This document shows, in pieces, positions 43,252 to 51,715 of a DNA stretch of 64,000 nucleotides. Positions within the stretch are counted from its first letter, which is position 1. Each line of letters opens with the position of its first letter. The notes beneath the pieces were generated by a model. The model was not told the origin of the DNA, searched no databases, and saw only the letters and a program-made list of their open reading frames with translations. Both the position numbers and the translations under genes were made by a program. This stretch comes from Paraburkholderia franconis (GTDB taxonomy: Bacteria; Pseudomonadota; Gammaproteobacteria; Burkholderiales; Burkholderiaceae). The stretch spans positions 62,001 through 126,000 of the forward strand of contig NZ_WHNP01000009.1 in assembly GCF_009362735.1 (NCBI RefSeq), in the 5' to 3' direction.

Positions 43252-43833
43252 TTAGCGATGCGCGCGTGCAGCCCGCGTATGCGCGGCCTTCTTGGCGGCG
43301 GCTGAACGGCCCGCCGCGCCCTTCGTCGCAGCAGCCTTTTTCGCGGTGGCCGAGCGGCTTGCGGCCGGACGCCTGGCCGCCGCCGTCTTCGTCTGCTTCG
43401 ACAGCGCTTCCTTCGATGCACCACGTCCGCTTTCGCGCTTCAGCACGGACTCGGAGACGCGCGAGCGCTTCGCCGTCGATTCGCTGCTCGGGCGACGTGC
43501 CGCGGTCTTCTTGCCCGTCGTCCTGGCAACAGCCTTTTTGGCCGCCGTTCGCTTCGCCGCAGGCGACTTCTTCTGGCCCGCTGCCGTATCGGCGGCGGCC
43601 TTCTTGCGGGTGGCTTCGCTCGTCGTCCCCGCCTTTGGCTGCTTCAGCGCGACGCCCGCGCGGCGTGCCTTCGACAGGCCGATCGCGACCGCCTGCTTCG
43701 CCGATTTCACGCCGTGTTTGCCTTCGCGCACGTGGTCGATTTCTTCCTTCACGAACTCGCCGGCCTGGGTACTCGACGACTTGCCGGCGCGCTTGTCGGC
43801 GGCGGCTCGCTTGAGGGTTGCTTTTTCAGGCAT
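43252..43833 (-). CDS. Lys/Ala-rich histone H1-like protein with DUF6496-type N-terminus
   Basis: 193 residues. The first 65 (FVKEEIDHVREGKHGVKSAK, AVAIGLSKARRAGV) form a small conserved domain found in short bacterial proteins of the DUF6496 type. The rest is low-complexity KKAA, KRTAAKKA and TAKKAAATKG repeats, as in AlgP and eukaryotic histone H1 tails. It is very basic and probably binds DNA nonspecifically. It stands alone. The start is preceded by GGGAG at a wide spacing. Confidence 0.8.
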   Translation of the reverse strand: MPEKATLKRAAADKRAGKSSSTQAGEFVKEEIDHVREGKHGVKSAKQAVAIGLSKARRAGVALKQPKAGTTSEATRKKAAADTAAGQKKSPAAKRTAAKKAVARTTGKKTAARRPSSESTAKRSRVSESVLKRESGRGASKEALSKQTKTAAARRPAASRSATAKKAAATKGAAGRSAAAKKAAHTRAARAHR

Positions 43834-43949
43834 GACAGTGCTCCCGTTTGACTGGTGGCCTATGCATGCCAGCAACGTGTGTGCCTCGCCGATCCGAAGC
43901 GGCGAATCCCCGCGTTTTCCGCTATTCCAGCGAATCTGCCCGGGAAAGC

Positions 43950-44108
43950 ATGCGCAAATTGCAGGCTATGTTGAAGCAGGAACAGAGCAATGGACGTGGA
44001 CTCGATGCGCAACAGAGGCTGCGCGATGCGCGCCGAGCGTCTATGGTTTACGTGAAGGTACGTGAAGGGCTGGCACGACGACCTGGCCCGCCGGGAGACG
44101 CCTCATGA
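43950..44108 (+). CDS. Possible small protein (52 aa)
   Basis: Not recognised. MRKLQAMLKQEQSNGRGLDA begins a short basic helical frame whose stop overlaps the start of the next gene (ATGA). That coupling and GGGAAAG before the ATG are the only support. Confidence 0.3.
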   Translation: MRKLQAMLKQEQSNGRGLDAQQRLRDARRASMVYVKVREGLARRPGPPGDAS

Positions 44109-44356
44109 ATACGCAGACAGTCAGGGCAGGCACCCACATCGAAGGCATCCACTGGATCGCGGAGTATGTGGAGGACGTGCACGAGATCCGCATCTTCCGC
44201 GAGGGGCAGGAAGTGGACGTGCACGACGCGCCGACGACGCTCTTCGGCGACGAAGAAAACGCCGGCTCGAAGAGCTGCGCGGACCATCGCGCGGCGGAAG
44301 CGGCTGTGCTCGCGTATCTGCGGCACTTCGTGGCCGAGCACGATGCAGAGGAGTGA
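44105..44356 (+). CDS. Small acidic hypothetical protein (83 aa)
   Basis: Not recognised. The sequence IEGIHWIAEYVEDVHEIRIF and LFGDEENAGSKSCADHRAAE has a natural, acidic, alpha/beta-looking composition. No signal peptide or membrane segment. It ends about 40 bp before a terminator hairpin that serves the opposing ABC operon. Confidence 0.6.
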   Translation: MNTQTVRAGTHIEGIHWIAEYVEDVHEIRIFREGQEVDVHDAPTTLFGDEENAGSKSCADHRAAEAAVLAYLRHFVAEHDAEE

Positions 44357-44389
44357 CGCAGCCGAGTAGTGACGTCGTGCGCGCGCAAA

Positions 44390-44426
44390 GAAAAAGGCCA
44401 GCCGCGCAATGCGCGTAACTGGCCTT
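44390..44426 (-). terminator. Intrinsic terminator of the liv-type ABC operon
   Basis: Stem AAGGCCAG/CTGGCCTT with a 17-nt loop. Read on the minus strand it ends CTGGCCTTTTTCTTT, a good T-tract, 55 bp after the substrate-binding protein gene. Confidence 0.8.
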
Positions 44427-44481
44427 CGGGGTGCGCCTTCCGCAGCGCCTTTTATCCGGGTTTATCAGGCGCTATTCAACG

Positions 44482-45702
44482 TTATTCGGCGGGGCGCAGC
44501 TTCTTCACTTCCGCATCCGACGGCTGCACGCTCGCGCCGTCGATATAGCGATACGACGTCATCACGCCCTTGCCGTCCTTCAACGCGGTCACGCCGACGA
44601 ACGCGCCCATCGTCGACTGGTTGTCCTGCGGCCGATAGGTGATCGGCCCAAACGGCGTATCGACATTCAAGCCCTTGAACGCGGCTGCAAGCTTGTCGGG
44701 ATCGGTCGAGCCCGCCTTCTTGATGCCGTTCGCGATCGACATCAACGCCGCGTAGCCGACCACCGAGCCCAGACGCGGATAGTCGTGATACTTCGCCTGA
44801 TAATCGGCGACGAACTTCTTGTTCGCAGCCGTATCGATCGAGTACCACGGGTAGCCCGTCACGATCCAGCCGGCGGGCGCTTCGGCGCCGAGCGGATCGA
44901 GATAATCGGGCTCGCCCGTCAGCAGCGACACGACGCTGCGATCCTTGAAGAGCCCGCGCGTATTGCCTTCACGCACAAACTTGCCGAGGTCCGCGCTGAA
45001 CAGCACGTTGAAGATCGCGTCGGGCTTCGCATCGGCGAGCGCCTGCACGGTCGCGCCCGCATCGAGATTGCCAAGCGGCGTCGCCTGCTCGGTGACGAAC
45101 TCGACGTCGGGCTGCGCGGCCTTCAACAGCTTCTTGAACGTCGCCACGGCCGACTGGCCATATTCATAGTTCGGATACACGAGCGCCCAGCGCTTCTTTT
45201 TCAGCTTCGCCGCTTCGGGCACGAGCATCGCGACCTGCATGTAAGTCGACGGACGCAGACGGTACGTGTATTTGTTGCCATCGGCCCAGACGATCTTGTC
45301 CGTCAGCGGCTCGGCGGCGAGAAAGAAAATGCGCTTCTGCTTCGCGAAGTCCGTCAGCGCGAGACCCGTGTTCGACAGATAGCCGCCGAACAGCAGTTGC
45401 ACCTGCTCGCGCGCGATCAACTCCTGCGCGACGCGGATCGTGTCACCGGGATTCGCGTTGTCGTCGCGCGAGACCACTTCGAGCTTCTTGCCGAGCACGC
45501 CGCCCGCCGCGTTCACCTGATCGAGCGCGAGATTCCAGCCGTTCCTGTACGGCATCAGAAAAGCAGGCTGCGCCTTGTAGCTGTTGATTTCGCCGATCTT
45601 GACCGTCTGCTGCGCCGACGCGCCAGGTGCCGTCAGCGACAGTGTCAGCGAGACAGTCAGCGAAGCGGTCATGCGAGAGATCCAGGCTGCGCGCGAGGTC
45701 AT
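44482..45702 (-). CDS. Branched-chain/amide ABC transporter substrate-binding protein
   Basis: A 406-residue periplasmic type I binding protein (Peripla_BP_6). The signal peptide ends GASA/QQT; the mature protein begins VKIGEINSYKAQPAF and includes VNAAGGVLGKKLEVVSRDDN, RWALVYPNYEYGQSAVATFK and NGIKKAGSTDPDKLAAAFKG. The ligand is not readable; amides, urea-like compounds or branched-chain amino acids are typical. It is the last gene of a permease-ATPase-ATPase-binding-protein operon, after a 133-bp gap from livF. Confidence 0.93.
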   Translation of the reverse strand: MTSRAAWISRMTASLTVSLTLSLTAPGASAQQTVKIGEINSYKAQPAFLMPYRNGWNLALDQVNAAGGVLGKKLEVVSRDDNANPGDTIRVAQELIAREQVQLLFGGYLSNTGLALTDFAKQKRIFFLAAEPLTDKIVWADGNKYTYRLRPSTYMQVAMLVPEAAKLKKKRWALVYPNYEYGQSAVATFKKLLKAAQPDVEFVTEQATPLGNLDAGATVQALADAKPDAIFNVLFSADLGKFVREGNTRGLFKDRSVVSLLTGEPDYLDPLGAEAPAGWIVTGYPWYSIDTAANKKFVADYQAKYHDYPRLGSVVGYAALMSIANGIKKAGSTDPDKLAAAFKGLNVDTPFGPITYRPQDNQSTMGAFVGVTALKDGKGVMTSYRYIDGASVQPSDAEVKKLRPAE

Positions 45703-45835
45703 GCGTAACTCCGTTTATTGTCAGTTGAGTGGTGCGGCGAGACGAGAGGAACCCAGGCCGCCGGACGGTGCATCGTACCGGAGTTTCGCGGATGCGCTTT
45801 CAGCGCGCGCCGCTCGATACGAGGCCGTCAACACA

Positions 45836-46549
45836 TCAAACGCTCAGATACGCGCGCCGGACGACATCGTTTTGCGCCAGTTCGCGCATCGTGCCGCTAA
45901 AGCGTATCTGGCCTTTTTCCAGCACATAAGCGCGATCGCTGACGAGTTCCGCGAAATGCAGGTTCTGCTCCGATAGCAGGATCGACAGCCCTTCGCGCTT
46001 CAGTTCGAGAATCATGTTCGCCATCTGTTCGACGATCACGGGCGCGACGCCTTCGGACGGCTCGTCGAGCAGCACCAGCCACGGATTGCCCATCAGCGTG
46101 CGCGAGACCGTCAGCATCTGCTGCTCGCCGCCGCTCATCTGGCCGCCGAGGCGCTTCGGCATTTCGCCGAGATTCGGAAAGAGCCTGAAAAGCTTGTCGG
46201 GCGTCCACGTGGGCGCGCCTTCGCGCGGCGGCTGACGTCCCGTGTCGAGGTTCTCCATCACCGTCAGGTCCGCGAACACGCGGCGGTCTTCCGGCACGTA
46301 GCCGAGCCCCATGCGCGCGATCCTGTGCGATGGGAGCGCCGAGATAGTCGCGCCGTCGAATTGAATGAGGCCTTCGCGGCGCGGCACGAGGCCCATGATG
46401 GCTTTCATCGTCGTCGATTTGCCTGCGCCGTTGCGGCCCATCAGCGCGACGACTTCGCCGCGCCCCACTTCGAGGCTCACGTCGAAGAGGATATGCGCGC
46501 GCCCGTAGTACGCGTTCAGTTTCTCGACCTTCAGCATCGGTGCGTTCAT
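45836..46549 (-). CDS. livF: ABC transporter ATP-binding protein, LivF type
   Basis: 237 residues with Walker A MGRNGAGKSTT, Q-loop region, signature MSGGEQQML and Walker B WLVLLDEPSEG. The YVPEDRRVFADLTVMENL stretch is typical of LivF. It starts inside the stop of livG (ATGA overlap). It energises uptake through the fused permease. Confidence 0.94.
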   Translation of the reverse strand: MNAPMLKVEKLNAYYGRAHILFDVSLEVGRGEVVALMGRNGAGKSTTMKAIMGLVPRREGLIQFDGATISALPSHRIARMGLGYVPEDRRVFADLTVMENLDTGRQPPREGAPTWTPDKLFRLFPNLGEMPKRLGGQMSGGEQQMLTVSRTLMGNPWLVLLDEPSEGVAPVIVEQMANMILELKREGLSILLSEQNLHFAELVSDRAYVLEKGQIRFSGTMRELAQNDVVRRAYLSV

Positions 46550-47349
46550 GCGCGCGGCTCCGTTCGCGTTGCGCCGTCGCGCGACAGCGATGCGCGCGGC
46601 TGAAACGTCTTGCCCGTGCCGAAGTACACGGCCTGCACGTTCGCGTCGTTGCGTATGGTGTCCGCGTCGCCTTGCGCGATCAGCTTGCCGCGCGCGAGCA
46701 CGATCACGCGGTCCGCATATGAGAACACCACGTCCATGCTGTGCTCGGTGAACAGCACGCCGATCCCGCGCTCGGCGACGAGACGCTTCGTCAGCGCCAT
46801 CAGATCGTTGCGCTCCTTCGGTGCCATGCCCGCTGTCGGTTCGTCCATCAGCAGCAACTTCGGACGATTGGCAAGCGCGATGGCGAGATCGACGCGCTTC
46901 ACGTCGCCATACGCGAGCACGCCGCACGCGCGCCGCGCATGCGCGGCCATGCCGACCTGATCGAGCAGCGCCATCGCTTCGTCTTCGAAGCACGACGCAG
47001 CCGGCTTCCATAAACCGTATAGACGCTTTTCGCACGACACGAGCGCCATCTGCACGTTTTCGAGCACGGTCATCGAATTGAAGGTCGCGGCCACCTGAAA
47101 CGTGCGGCCGACGCCGCGCCGCCAGATATCGCGCGGCCGCATGCCGACGAGTTCATGGCCGTCGAGCACAACGGAGCCATGCGAAGGACGCAGCTGTCCG
47201 TTGACGATGTTGAAGCACGTCGATTTGCCCGCGCCGTTCGGGCCGATCAGCGCGAGCAGTTCGCCGGGCTGAACGTCGAACGACACATCGTCGACGGCTT
47301 TCACGCCGCCGAACGACATCGACAGATTCGACACGCGCAGAAGGCTCAT
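46546..47349 (-). CDS. livG: ABC transporter ATP-binding protein, LivG type
   Basis: 267 residues: Walker A IGPNGAGKSTC, GVGRTFQVAATFNSMTVLEN as in LivG, Walker B LLLMDEPTAGM and switch His in LFTEHSMD. The family signature LSGGQ/E reads LAYGDVKRVD, which is usual for this branch. It overlaps the permease stop by 4 bp and has GGAGG upstream. Confidence 0.94.
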   Translation of the reverse strand: MSLLRVSNLSMSFGGVKAVDDVSFDVQPGELLALIGPNGAGKSTCFNIVNGQLRPSHGSVVLDGHELVGMRPRDIWRRGVGRTFQVAATFNSMTVLENVQMALVSCEKRLYGLWKPAASCFEDEAMALLDQVGMAAHARRACGVLAYGDVKRVDLAIALANRPKLLLMDEPTAGMAPKERNDLMALTKRLVAERGIGVLFTEHSMDVVFSYADRVIVLARGKLIAQGDADTIRNDANVQAVYFGTGKTFQPRASLSRDGATRTEPRA

Positions 47350-49265
47350 CGTCCGCCTCCTGTTGCTTGCTGATGCTCGGCTTCGTTTGAATCGTCGCGT
47401 TCGAAGCGTTCTCGAACAAAGCCCACGATGCCTTGCGGAAACGCGATCACGAGCAGCAGGATCACGGCGCCGAGCAGCGCCTGCCAGTAGTCCGTCTGCC
47501 GCGCGACGGCATCCTGCAGCCACGTGAACAACGCGGCGCCCGCGACGGGCCCCGTCAACGTCTGAATGCCGCCGAGCAGCACCATCACAAGTCCATCGAC
47601 GGAACGGCTCACGCTGATCACTTCCGGCGAGATCGTGCCTTTGGAAAACGCGTAAAGCGAGCCAGCGAGCCCGCAAAACAGCGACGCGATCACGAACGCG
47701 GCCCACTGCACGCGCTTCGTGTCGATGCCGATCGCTTCGGCGCGCAACGCCGAATCGCGCGATGCGCGCATCGCGTAACCGAGCGGCGAAAACAGCATGC
47801 GGCGCAACAGCCACACGCCCAACGCGGCACACGCGAGCGTCAGGTAGTAATACGCGACGGGCGACGACAGCCAGTTCGACGGCCACAAGCCGAGAATGCC
47901 GTTGCTGCCGCCCGTCACGTCATCCCATTGATAGACGACCGACCACACGATCTGCGCGAACGCGAGCGTGAGCATCGCCAGATATACGCCCGACAGCCGC
48001 ACGCAGAACCAGCCGAACACGAGTGCGCCGAGCACGGCCAGCGACGGACCGAGGACGAGCGCCGCTTCCATCGGCAGATCGAGCACTTTCAGAAAGAGCG
48101 CCGCGCCATATGCGCCCAGGCCGAAATACGCGGCATGGCCGAACGAGTGCATGCCACCCGGTCCCATGATGAAGTGCAGGCTCGCGGCGAACAGAACGGC
48201 AATCAGGATTTCGACGAGCAGCACGGGCAGGTACGGAAACGCGTTGGCCGCGAGCGGCGCGAGCGCGAGCACGGCGAGCACGCACACGGCCAGCCACTTC
48301 AGATGCTTGCCTGCGGGCTTGAGCGGCGCTTCGGCAACGGACATCGCGCGCACGGCGGACGTGGCGCGCCCGAGCAAACCCCAGGGCCGCACGACGAGCA
48401 CGACGGCCATCACGACGAACTCCGCCACGAGCGTAAAGCGGCTCAACGACAGATCGACGCCGAACAGCGAAACATGCCCGATGCCGATGCACAGCGCCTT
48501 GATTTCAGCGATCAACAGCGCCGCGATGAACGCACCCGGAATCGAACCCATTCCGCCGACCACCACCACAACGAACGCGTTGCCGATGGTCTCGAGATCG
48601 AGCGAGAGATTCGCGGACATGCGCGGCCCCTGCAACGCACCGCCAAGCCCCGCGAGAAACGCCCCGACGAAGAACACGCCCGTAAATAGCCACGCCTGAT
48701 CGATGCCGAGAGCGCCGAGCATTTCGCGGTCCTGCGTCGCGGCGCGCACGAGCGTGCCCCAACGCGTGTGCGTCAACGCGTACCACAGCAGCAGAAGCAC
48801 GAGCGGCCCGATGACGATCAGCGCGATGTCATACGTCGGCAGCCGGTGGCCAAGCAGCTCGACGGCGCCCGCCAGATGCGGCGCGCGCGGGCCGAACAGG
48901 TCCTGCGGTCCCCAGATCGCCAGCGCGGCATCGCGAATGATCAGCACGAGCGCGAAAGTCGCGAGCAGATGGAACAACTCGGGCGCCTGATAGACGCGCC
49001 TCAGCACGATCAGTTCGACGAGTGCGCCCAATATGCCCGTCACGACGGCGGCGGCGAGCATCGACAGCCAGAAGCCTGCGATGCTTGCGCCAAAGCGGCT
49101 CGCGAAGCTGTACGCAACGTAGATGCCTAGCATGTAGAGCGAGCCGTGCGCGAAGTTGACGATGCGAGTGACGCCGAAGATCAGCGACAGGCCCGCCGCG
49201 ACGAGAAAGAGTGCGGAGGCGTCGGCGAGTCCGTTGACGAGTTGGACCAGCAGGTTGGGGAGCAT
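47346..49265 (-). CDS. Fused LivH-LivM ABC permease
   Basis: A 639-residue protein that joins the two permease subunits of branched-chain-type importers. Residues 1-300 are LivH-like (LIFGVTRIVNFAHGSLYMLG, MSANLSLDLETIGNAFVVVV with GGMGSIPGAFIAAL). Residues about 325-620 are LivM-like (SLHFIMGPGGMHSFGHAAYF, YAMRASRDSALRAEAIGIDT, GGIQTLTGPVAGAAL). In most bacteria these are separate genes of about 300 and 340 codons. A linker of about 25 residues joins them. First gene of the operon; about 200 bp without a gene lies upstream. Confidence 0.93.
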   Translation of the reverse strand: MLPNLLVQLVNGLADASALFLVAAGLSLIFGVTRIVNFAHGSLYMLGIYVAYSFASRFGASIAGFWLSMLAAAVVTGILGALVELIVLRRVYQAPELFHLLATFALVLIIRDAALAIWGPQDLFGPRAPHLAGAVELLGHRLPTYDIALIVIGPLVLLLLWYALTHTRWGTLVRAATQDREMLGALGIDQAWLFTGVFFVGAFLAGLGGALQGPRMSANLSLDLETIGNAFVVVVVGGMGSIPGAFIAALLIAEIKALCIGIGHVSLFGVDLSLSRFTLVAEFVVMAVVLVVRPWGLLGRATSAVRAMSVAEAPLKPAGKHLKWLAVCVLAVLALAPLAANAFPYLPVLLVEILIAVLFAASLHFIMGPGGMHSFGHAAYFGLGAYGAALFLKVLDLPMEAALVLGPSLAVLGALVFGWFCVRLSGVYLAMLTLAFAQIVWSVVYQWDDVTGGSNGILGLWPSNWLSSPVAYYYLTLACAALGVWLLRRMLFSPLGYAMRASRDSALRAEAIGIDTKRVQWAAFVIASLFCGLAGSLYAFSKGTISPEVISVSRSVDGLVMVLLGGIQTLTGPVAGAALFTWLQDAVARQTDYWQALLGAVILLLVIAFPQGIVGFVRERFERDDSNEAEHQQATGGGR

Positions 49266-49485
49266 TTTTTGCCTGGCGGCGGTCAGTTTTCCGATGGGCA
49301 GCAGATATACAGGAAATGGAAGGTGTTTGCAGCACGCGGAAAATTCTGTACACGCGATTGATCAATCTTTACACACTGCACGATGCCGATGGCTACTATG
49401 GGTTTAGTCAACTCACGGAAGCTGATATCGTGCAGACGAAGTTAACTGGCAGTGTCGACGGGCGGTGGCTCCTTACGGGAGTTCA

Positions 49486-50253
49486 GTGTTCTGGCTAAAA
49501 CCTGAATACCTGGAGCCGCGGTGGTCATTCCGCGTAAAGATGCATTTTCTTTATTTCGAGTTTGATATTGAGCCGTCCCGCGAGCAATACGACGAGGTAA
49601 AGGAAGCGCTGAAACTCGCGCGTGCTGACTTTCTACAATGGTCGCAACCCCGTTCATGGATGGCCAATCGGGAGATGATGCCGCGCTTGCGTGGGCTGTT
49701 GCACGACGCCGGGCGCAATGCTCCGAACATGTGGGACGATGAATGGGTCGTGCATGCCGTTCATCATGAAGTACGCATGGGCAACCTGATCTTCGCACCT
49801 CCTAAGGACAGGTTGAAGGAATATATTCAACAGGTACGGAACGAACGGCAGCGCCGCGCGCGCACCCGCTCTTCTCCCGCACCGATCCAGCACGCGCAGC
49901 CATCGGACGCGATTACACCATCGCAGTTGTACCGGCAACGCGTGCCGCTGGACACGCCATCCAACTCTTCGGGAGAAAGCCGCTTCGATGTCTGGGATGC
50001 ACCCGGCGATCCGTTCTCGACGCCGCTTAGTGATGCGCAGCCGTTCGAGTACTCCGGCGATAACCCGCTTAGCGATGTGCAGGACATTGCAGCGCGTGGT
50101 ATCAGTGAGGGGCAGGAAGCGGAATGCTTCGCGGAGTACGAGCGCGCACTCGATCTGTGCAACGCATTGGGAGGGCCGATGGGCGCTGTGCGCGGAGTAA
50201 CCCTATGTAGACAAAATGCCTTCGACAACTATCAGCAATGTAGGGGATTCTAA
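49486..50253 (+). CDS. Toxin-like or secreted-effector-associated protein, unknown domain
   Basis: Not firmly recognised. The GTG used has GGGAG 4 nt upstream; another GTG 21 nt earlier is in frame. The N-terminal 110 residues (FEFDIEPSREQYDEVKEALK, MWDDEWVVHAVHHEVRMGNL) form an alpha/beta domain I cannot name. A low-complexity Ser/Pro-rich linker follows, and the C-terminus has a four-Cys pattern (AECFAEYERALDLCNALGG, LCRQNAFDNYQQCRGF) like tails I associate with polymorphic or type VI secretion toxins of Burkholderia. The next gene starts in its stop codon (TAATG). Base composition is less GC-rich than the neighbours, which suggests transfer. Confidence 0.6.
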   Translation: MFWLKPEYLEPRWSFRVKMHFLYFEFDIEPSREQYDEVKEALKLARADFLQWSQPRSWMANREMMPRLRGLLHDAGRNAPNMWDDEWVVHAVHHEVRMGNLIFAPPKDRLKEYIQQVRNERQRRARTRSSPAPIQHAQPSDAITPSQLYRQRVPLDTPSNSSGESRFDVWDAPGDPFSTPLSDAQPFEYSGDNPLSDVQDIAARGISEGQEAECFAEYERALDLCNALGGPMGAVRGVTLCRQNAFDNYQQCRGF

Positions 50254-50546
50254 TGGCTAAACATTCACCGTACTCCGTCGTTTTGACTTATCTTGAAGAT
50301 CGCCAAATTCTTACGGCACACGCGATCGAACCCACCACAGTCGCTCCGTTGCTCGTGGGTAAGTTGGAAATGCCGATCCTTCTAGACGAATTCGAATTCA
50401 GGCTTGATGACGAATTTGCGCGACGTCTGGGTGTAGCAATGCTTAACCTTATCGCGCTCGGTCAACCAAGAATCAAGCAATACATGAGCGTAACGCCGGG
50501 ACCACTACCGCGCGCAGGCGACGGCAATACACTAGCGAACGAGTAG
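50253..50546 (+). CDS. Small partner protein, possible immunity protein
   Basis: 97 residues, acidic, without signal peptide or membrane segment: SVVLTYLEDRQILTAHAIEP and LLDEFEFRLDDEFARRLGVA. It overlaps the preceding gene by TAATG and has AGGGGA before its start, so the two are made together. Size, acidity and coupling fit an immunity protein or a chaperone; no family was recognised. Confidence 0.55.
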   Translation: MAKHSPYSVVLTYLEDRQILTAHAIEPTTVAPLLVGKLEMPILLDEFEFRLDDEFARRLGVAMLNLIALGQPRIKQYMSVTPGPLPRAGDGNTLANE

Positions 50547-50559
50547 CCCCCGAAACAAG

Positions 50560-50757
50560 CTCGGGTCATGCGAACATCTATGAAAAATCATCCATCGCAG
50601 ATGCGGCTGTTTTGGCGGCGACGGGAAACCGGTTGTCGATTTTGATTTCGACCATGGCCACGGTCAGGGCATCCCTCACGCGCACAATTTGGGTATCGAT
50701 CCACTATCGGGCGAACGCAAGCGCGGCCTTGGTTTGTCGATGCCTATCTGGCCTTGA
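50560..50757 (+). pseudogene. C-terminal remnant of a polymorphic (Rhs-like) toxin
   Basis: No start codon. One frame reads HANIYEKSSIADAAVLAATG, then after a frame change the text continues GKPVVDFDFDHGHGQGIPHA followed by HNLGIDPLSGERKRGLGLSM and a stop. The DFDHGHG-x-PHAHN pattern is of the kind seen at the ends of Rhs/polymorphic toxin nuclease domains. It directly precedes an immunity-like gene, the expected toxin-immunity order, so this looks like a dead toxin tail left with a living immunity gene. Confidence 0.55.
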
Positions 50758-50771
50758 GGACCACCATCACC

Positions 50772-51194
50772 ATGAATACAGGTAACTTTATCGACCTTCG
50801 AAACATTCCTGAATTTCCGAGCTTCCATGACGCGGAGTTGATCGGGCTCGAGTACGATACGGAAACACGCACTCTTGAGCTTCGACTCCGTCGCGTTGGA
50901 AGCGAACTTGAAGTACTCCGCTTTTCCGGTGTTGTTTCGCAGCGCCTGATCGATTTTGCTAGCCAAAATGTAGCGTCCAGGCTCCTGATTTCGCCGCGGT
51001 ACCCGTTTTCTCGGACTGAGGTTCGAACGTGGATGCAGTGGATCAATAGCCGGGACGACTCAATGGGAGCCGCGATTGGCGACCAGAAAAGTGACGAATA
51101 CGTCCGAGATCTGGTAGCGGGCCGCCGAGTGCTGTTCGTGCTGGAGCCGTCATGCGGCGCAGAGATGGCGTGCTATGTGAGTCGCTTTCGTTGA
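50772..51194 (+). CDS. Immunity-like protein
   Basis: 140 residues starting MNTGNFIDLRNIPEFPSFHD, with AELIGLEYDTETRTLELRLR and VLRFSGVVSQRLIDFASQNV. The FHDAEL-type start followed by beta hairpins and LxFxGV is seen in small immunity families adjacent to polymorphic toxins. GAGGA lies 10 nt before the ATG; a TTG 18 nt earlier is the alternative. No live cognate toxin is present next to it. Confidence 0.6.
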   Translation: MNTGNFIDLRNIPEFPSFHDAELIGLEYDTETRTLELRLRRVGSELEVLRFSGVVSQRLIDFASQNVASRLLISPRYPFSRTEVRTWMQWINSRDDSMGAAIGDQKSDEYVRDLVAGRRVLFVLEPSCGAEMACYVSRFR

Positions 51195-51257
51195 AACATA
51201 GCACCGCATAGGCAACCGCCCAAAAGAAGCACCGCTCCTGGCAAGTTTGGAAGAGCC

Positions 51258-51292
51258 GAAAAAGCCGCGTGACACGAAGTCCACGCGGCTTT
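51258..51292. terminator. Bidirectional intrinsic terminator
   Basis: Perfect 11-bp stem AAAGCCGCGTG/CACGCGGCTTT with a 10-nt loop. On the minus strand it ends in TTTTT and would stop the pca operon 25 bp after pcaC; on the plus strand the tail is shorter and would serve the immunity-like gene. Confidence 0.8.
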
Positions 51293-51316
51293 CATCAAAA
51301 GCGTCGACAGGCAAAC

Positions 51317-51715
51317 TTACGCCTTCGCACTGCCCTCCTCATCCTGCTCACGAAAAACCTTATCAGCAAGATGAAACGCCGAATTCGCCGCCGGCACACC
51401 ACAATAAATAGCCGTCTGCAACAACACTTCCTTCACCTGATCTCGCGTCACCCCATTATTCCGCGCGGCACGCAGATGCAACGCCAGTTCCTCGCTGCGA
51501 TTCAACGCAACCATCATCGCGATCGTCAGCAGACTGCGCGTATGGCGTGGCAAGCCGTCACGCGTCCAGATCTCGCCCCACGCATAGCGCGTGATGAAGT
51601 TCTGAAACTCTTCCGTCACTTCCGTGCGGTTCGCAATCGACCGGTCGACGTGCGCATCGCCCAGCACCGCGCGGCGCACGCCCATGCCCGCTTCGTAACG
51701 TTGTTCGTCGTTCAT
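51317..51715 (-). CDS. pcaC: 4-carboxymuconolactone decarboxylase
   Basis: 132 residues of the AhpD-like CMD family. It converts 4-carboxymuconolactone to 3-oxoadipate enol-lactone in protocatechuate breakdown. Family landmarks: EFQNFITRYAWGEIWTRDGL and CGVPAANSAFHLADKVF, with the conserved Cys and His in that last segment. It overlaps pcaD by 4 bp. In some bacteria pcaC and pcaD are fused; here they are separate. Confidence 0.95.
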   Translation of the reverse strand: MNDEQRYEAGMGVRRAVLGDAHVDRSIANRTEVTEEFQNFITRYAWGEIWTRDGLPRHTRSLLTIAMMVALNRSEELALHLRAARNNGVTRDQVKEVLLQTAIYCGVPAANSAFHLADKVFREQDEEGSAKA

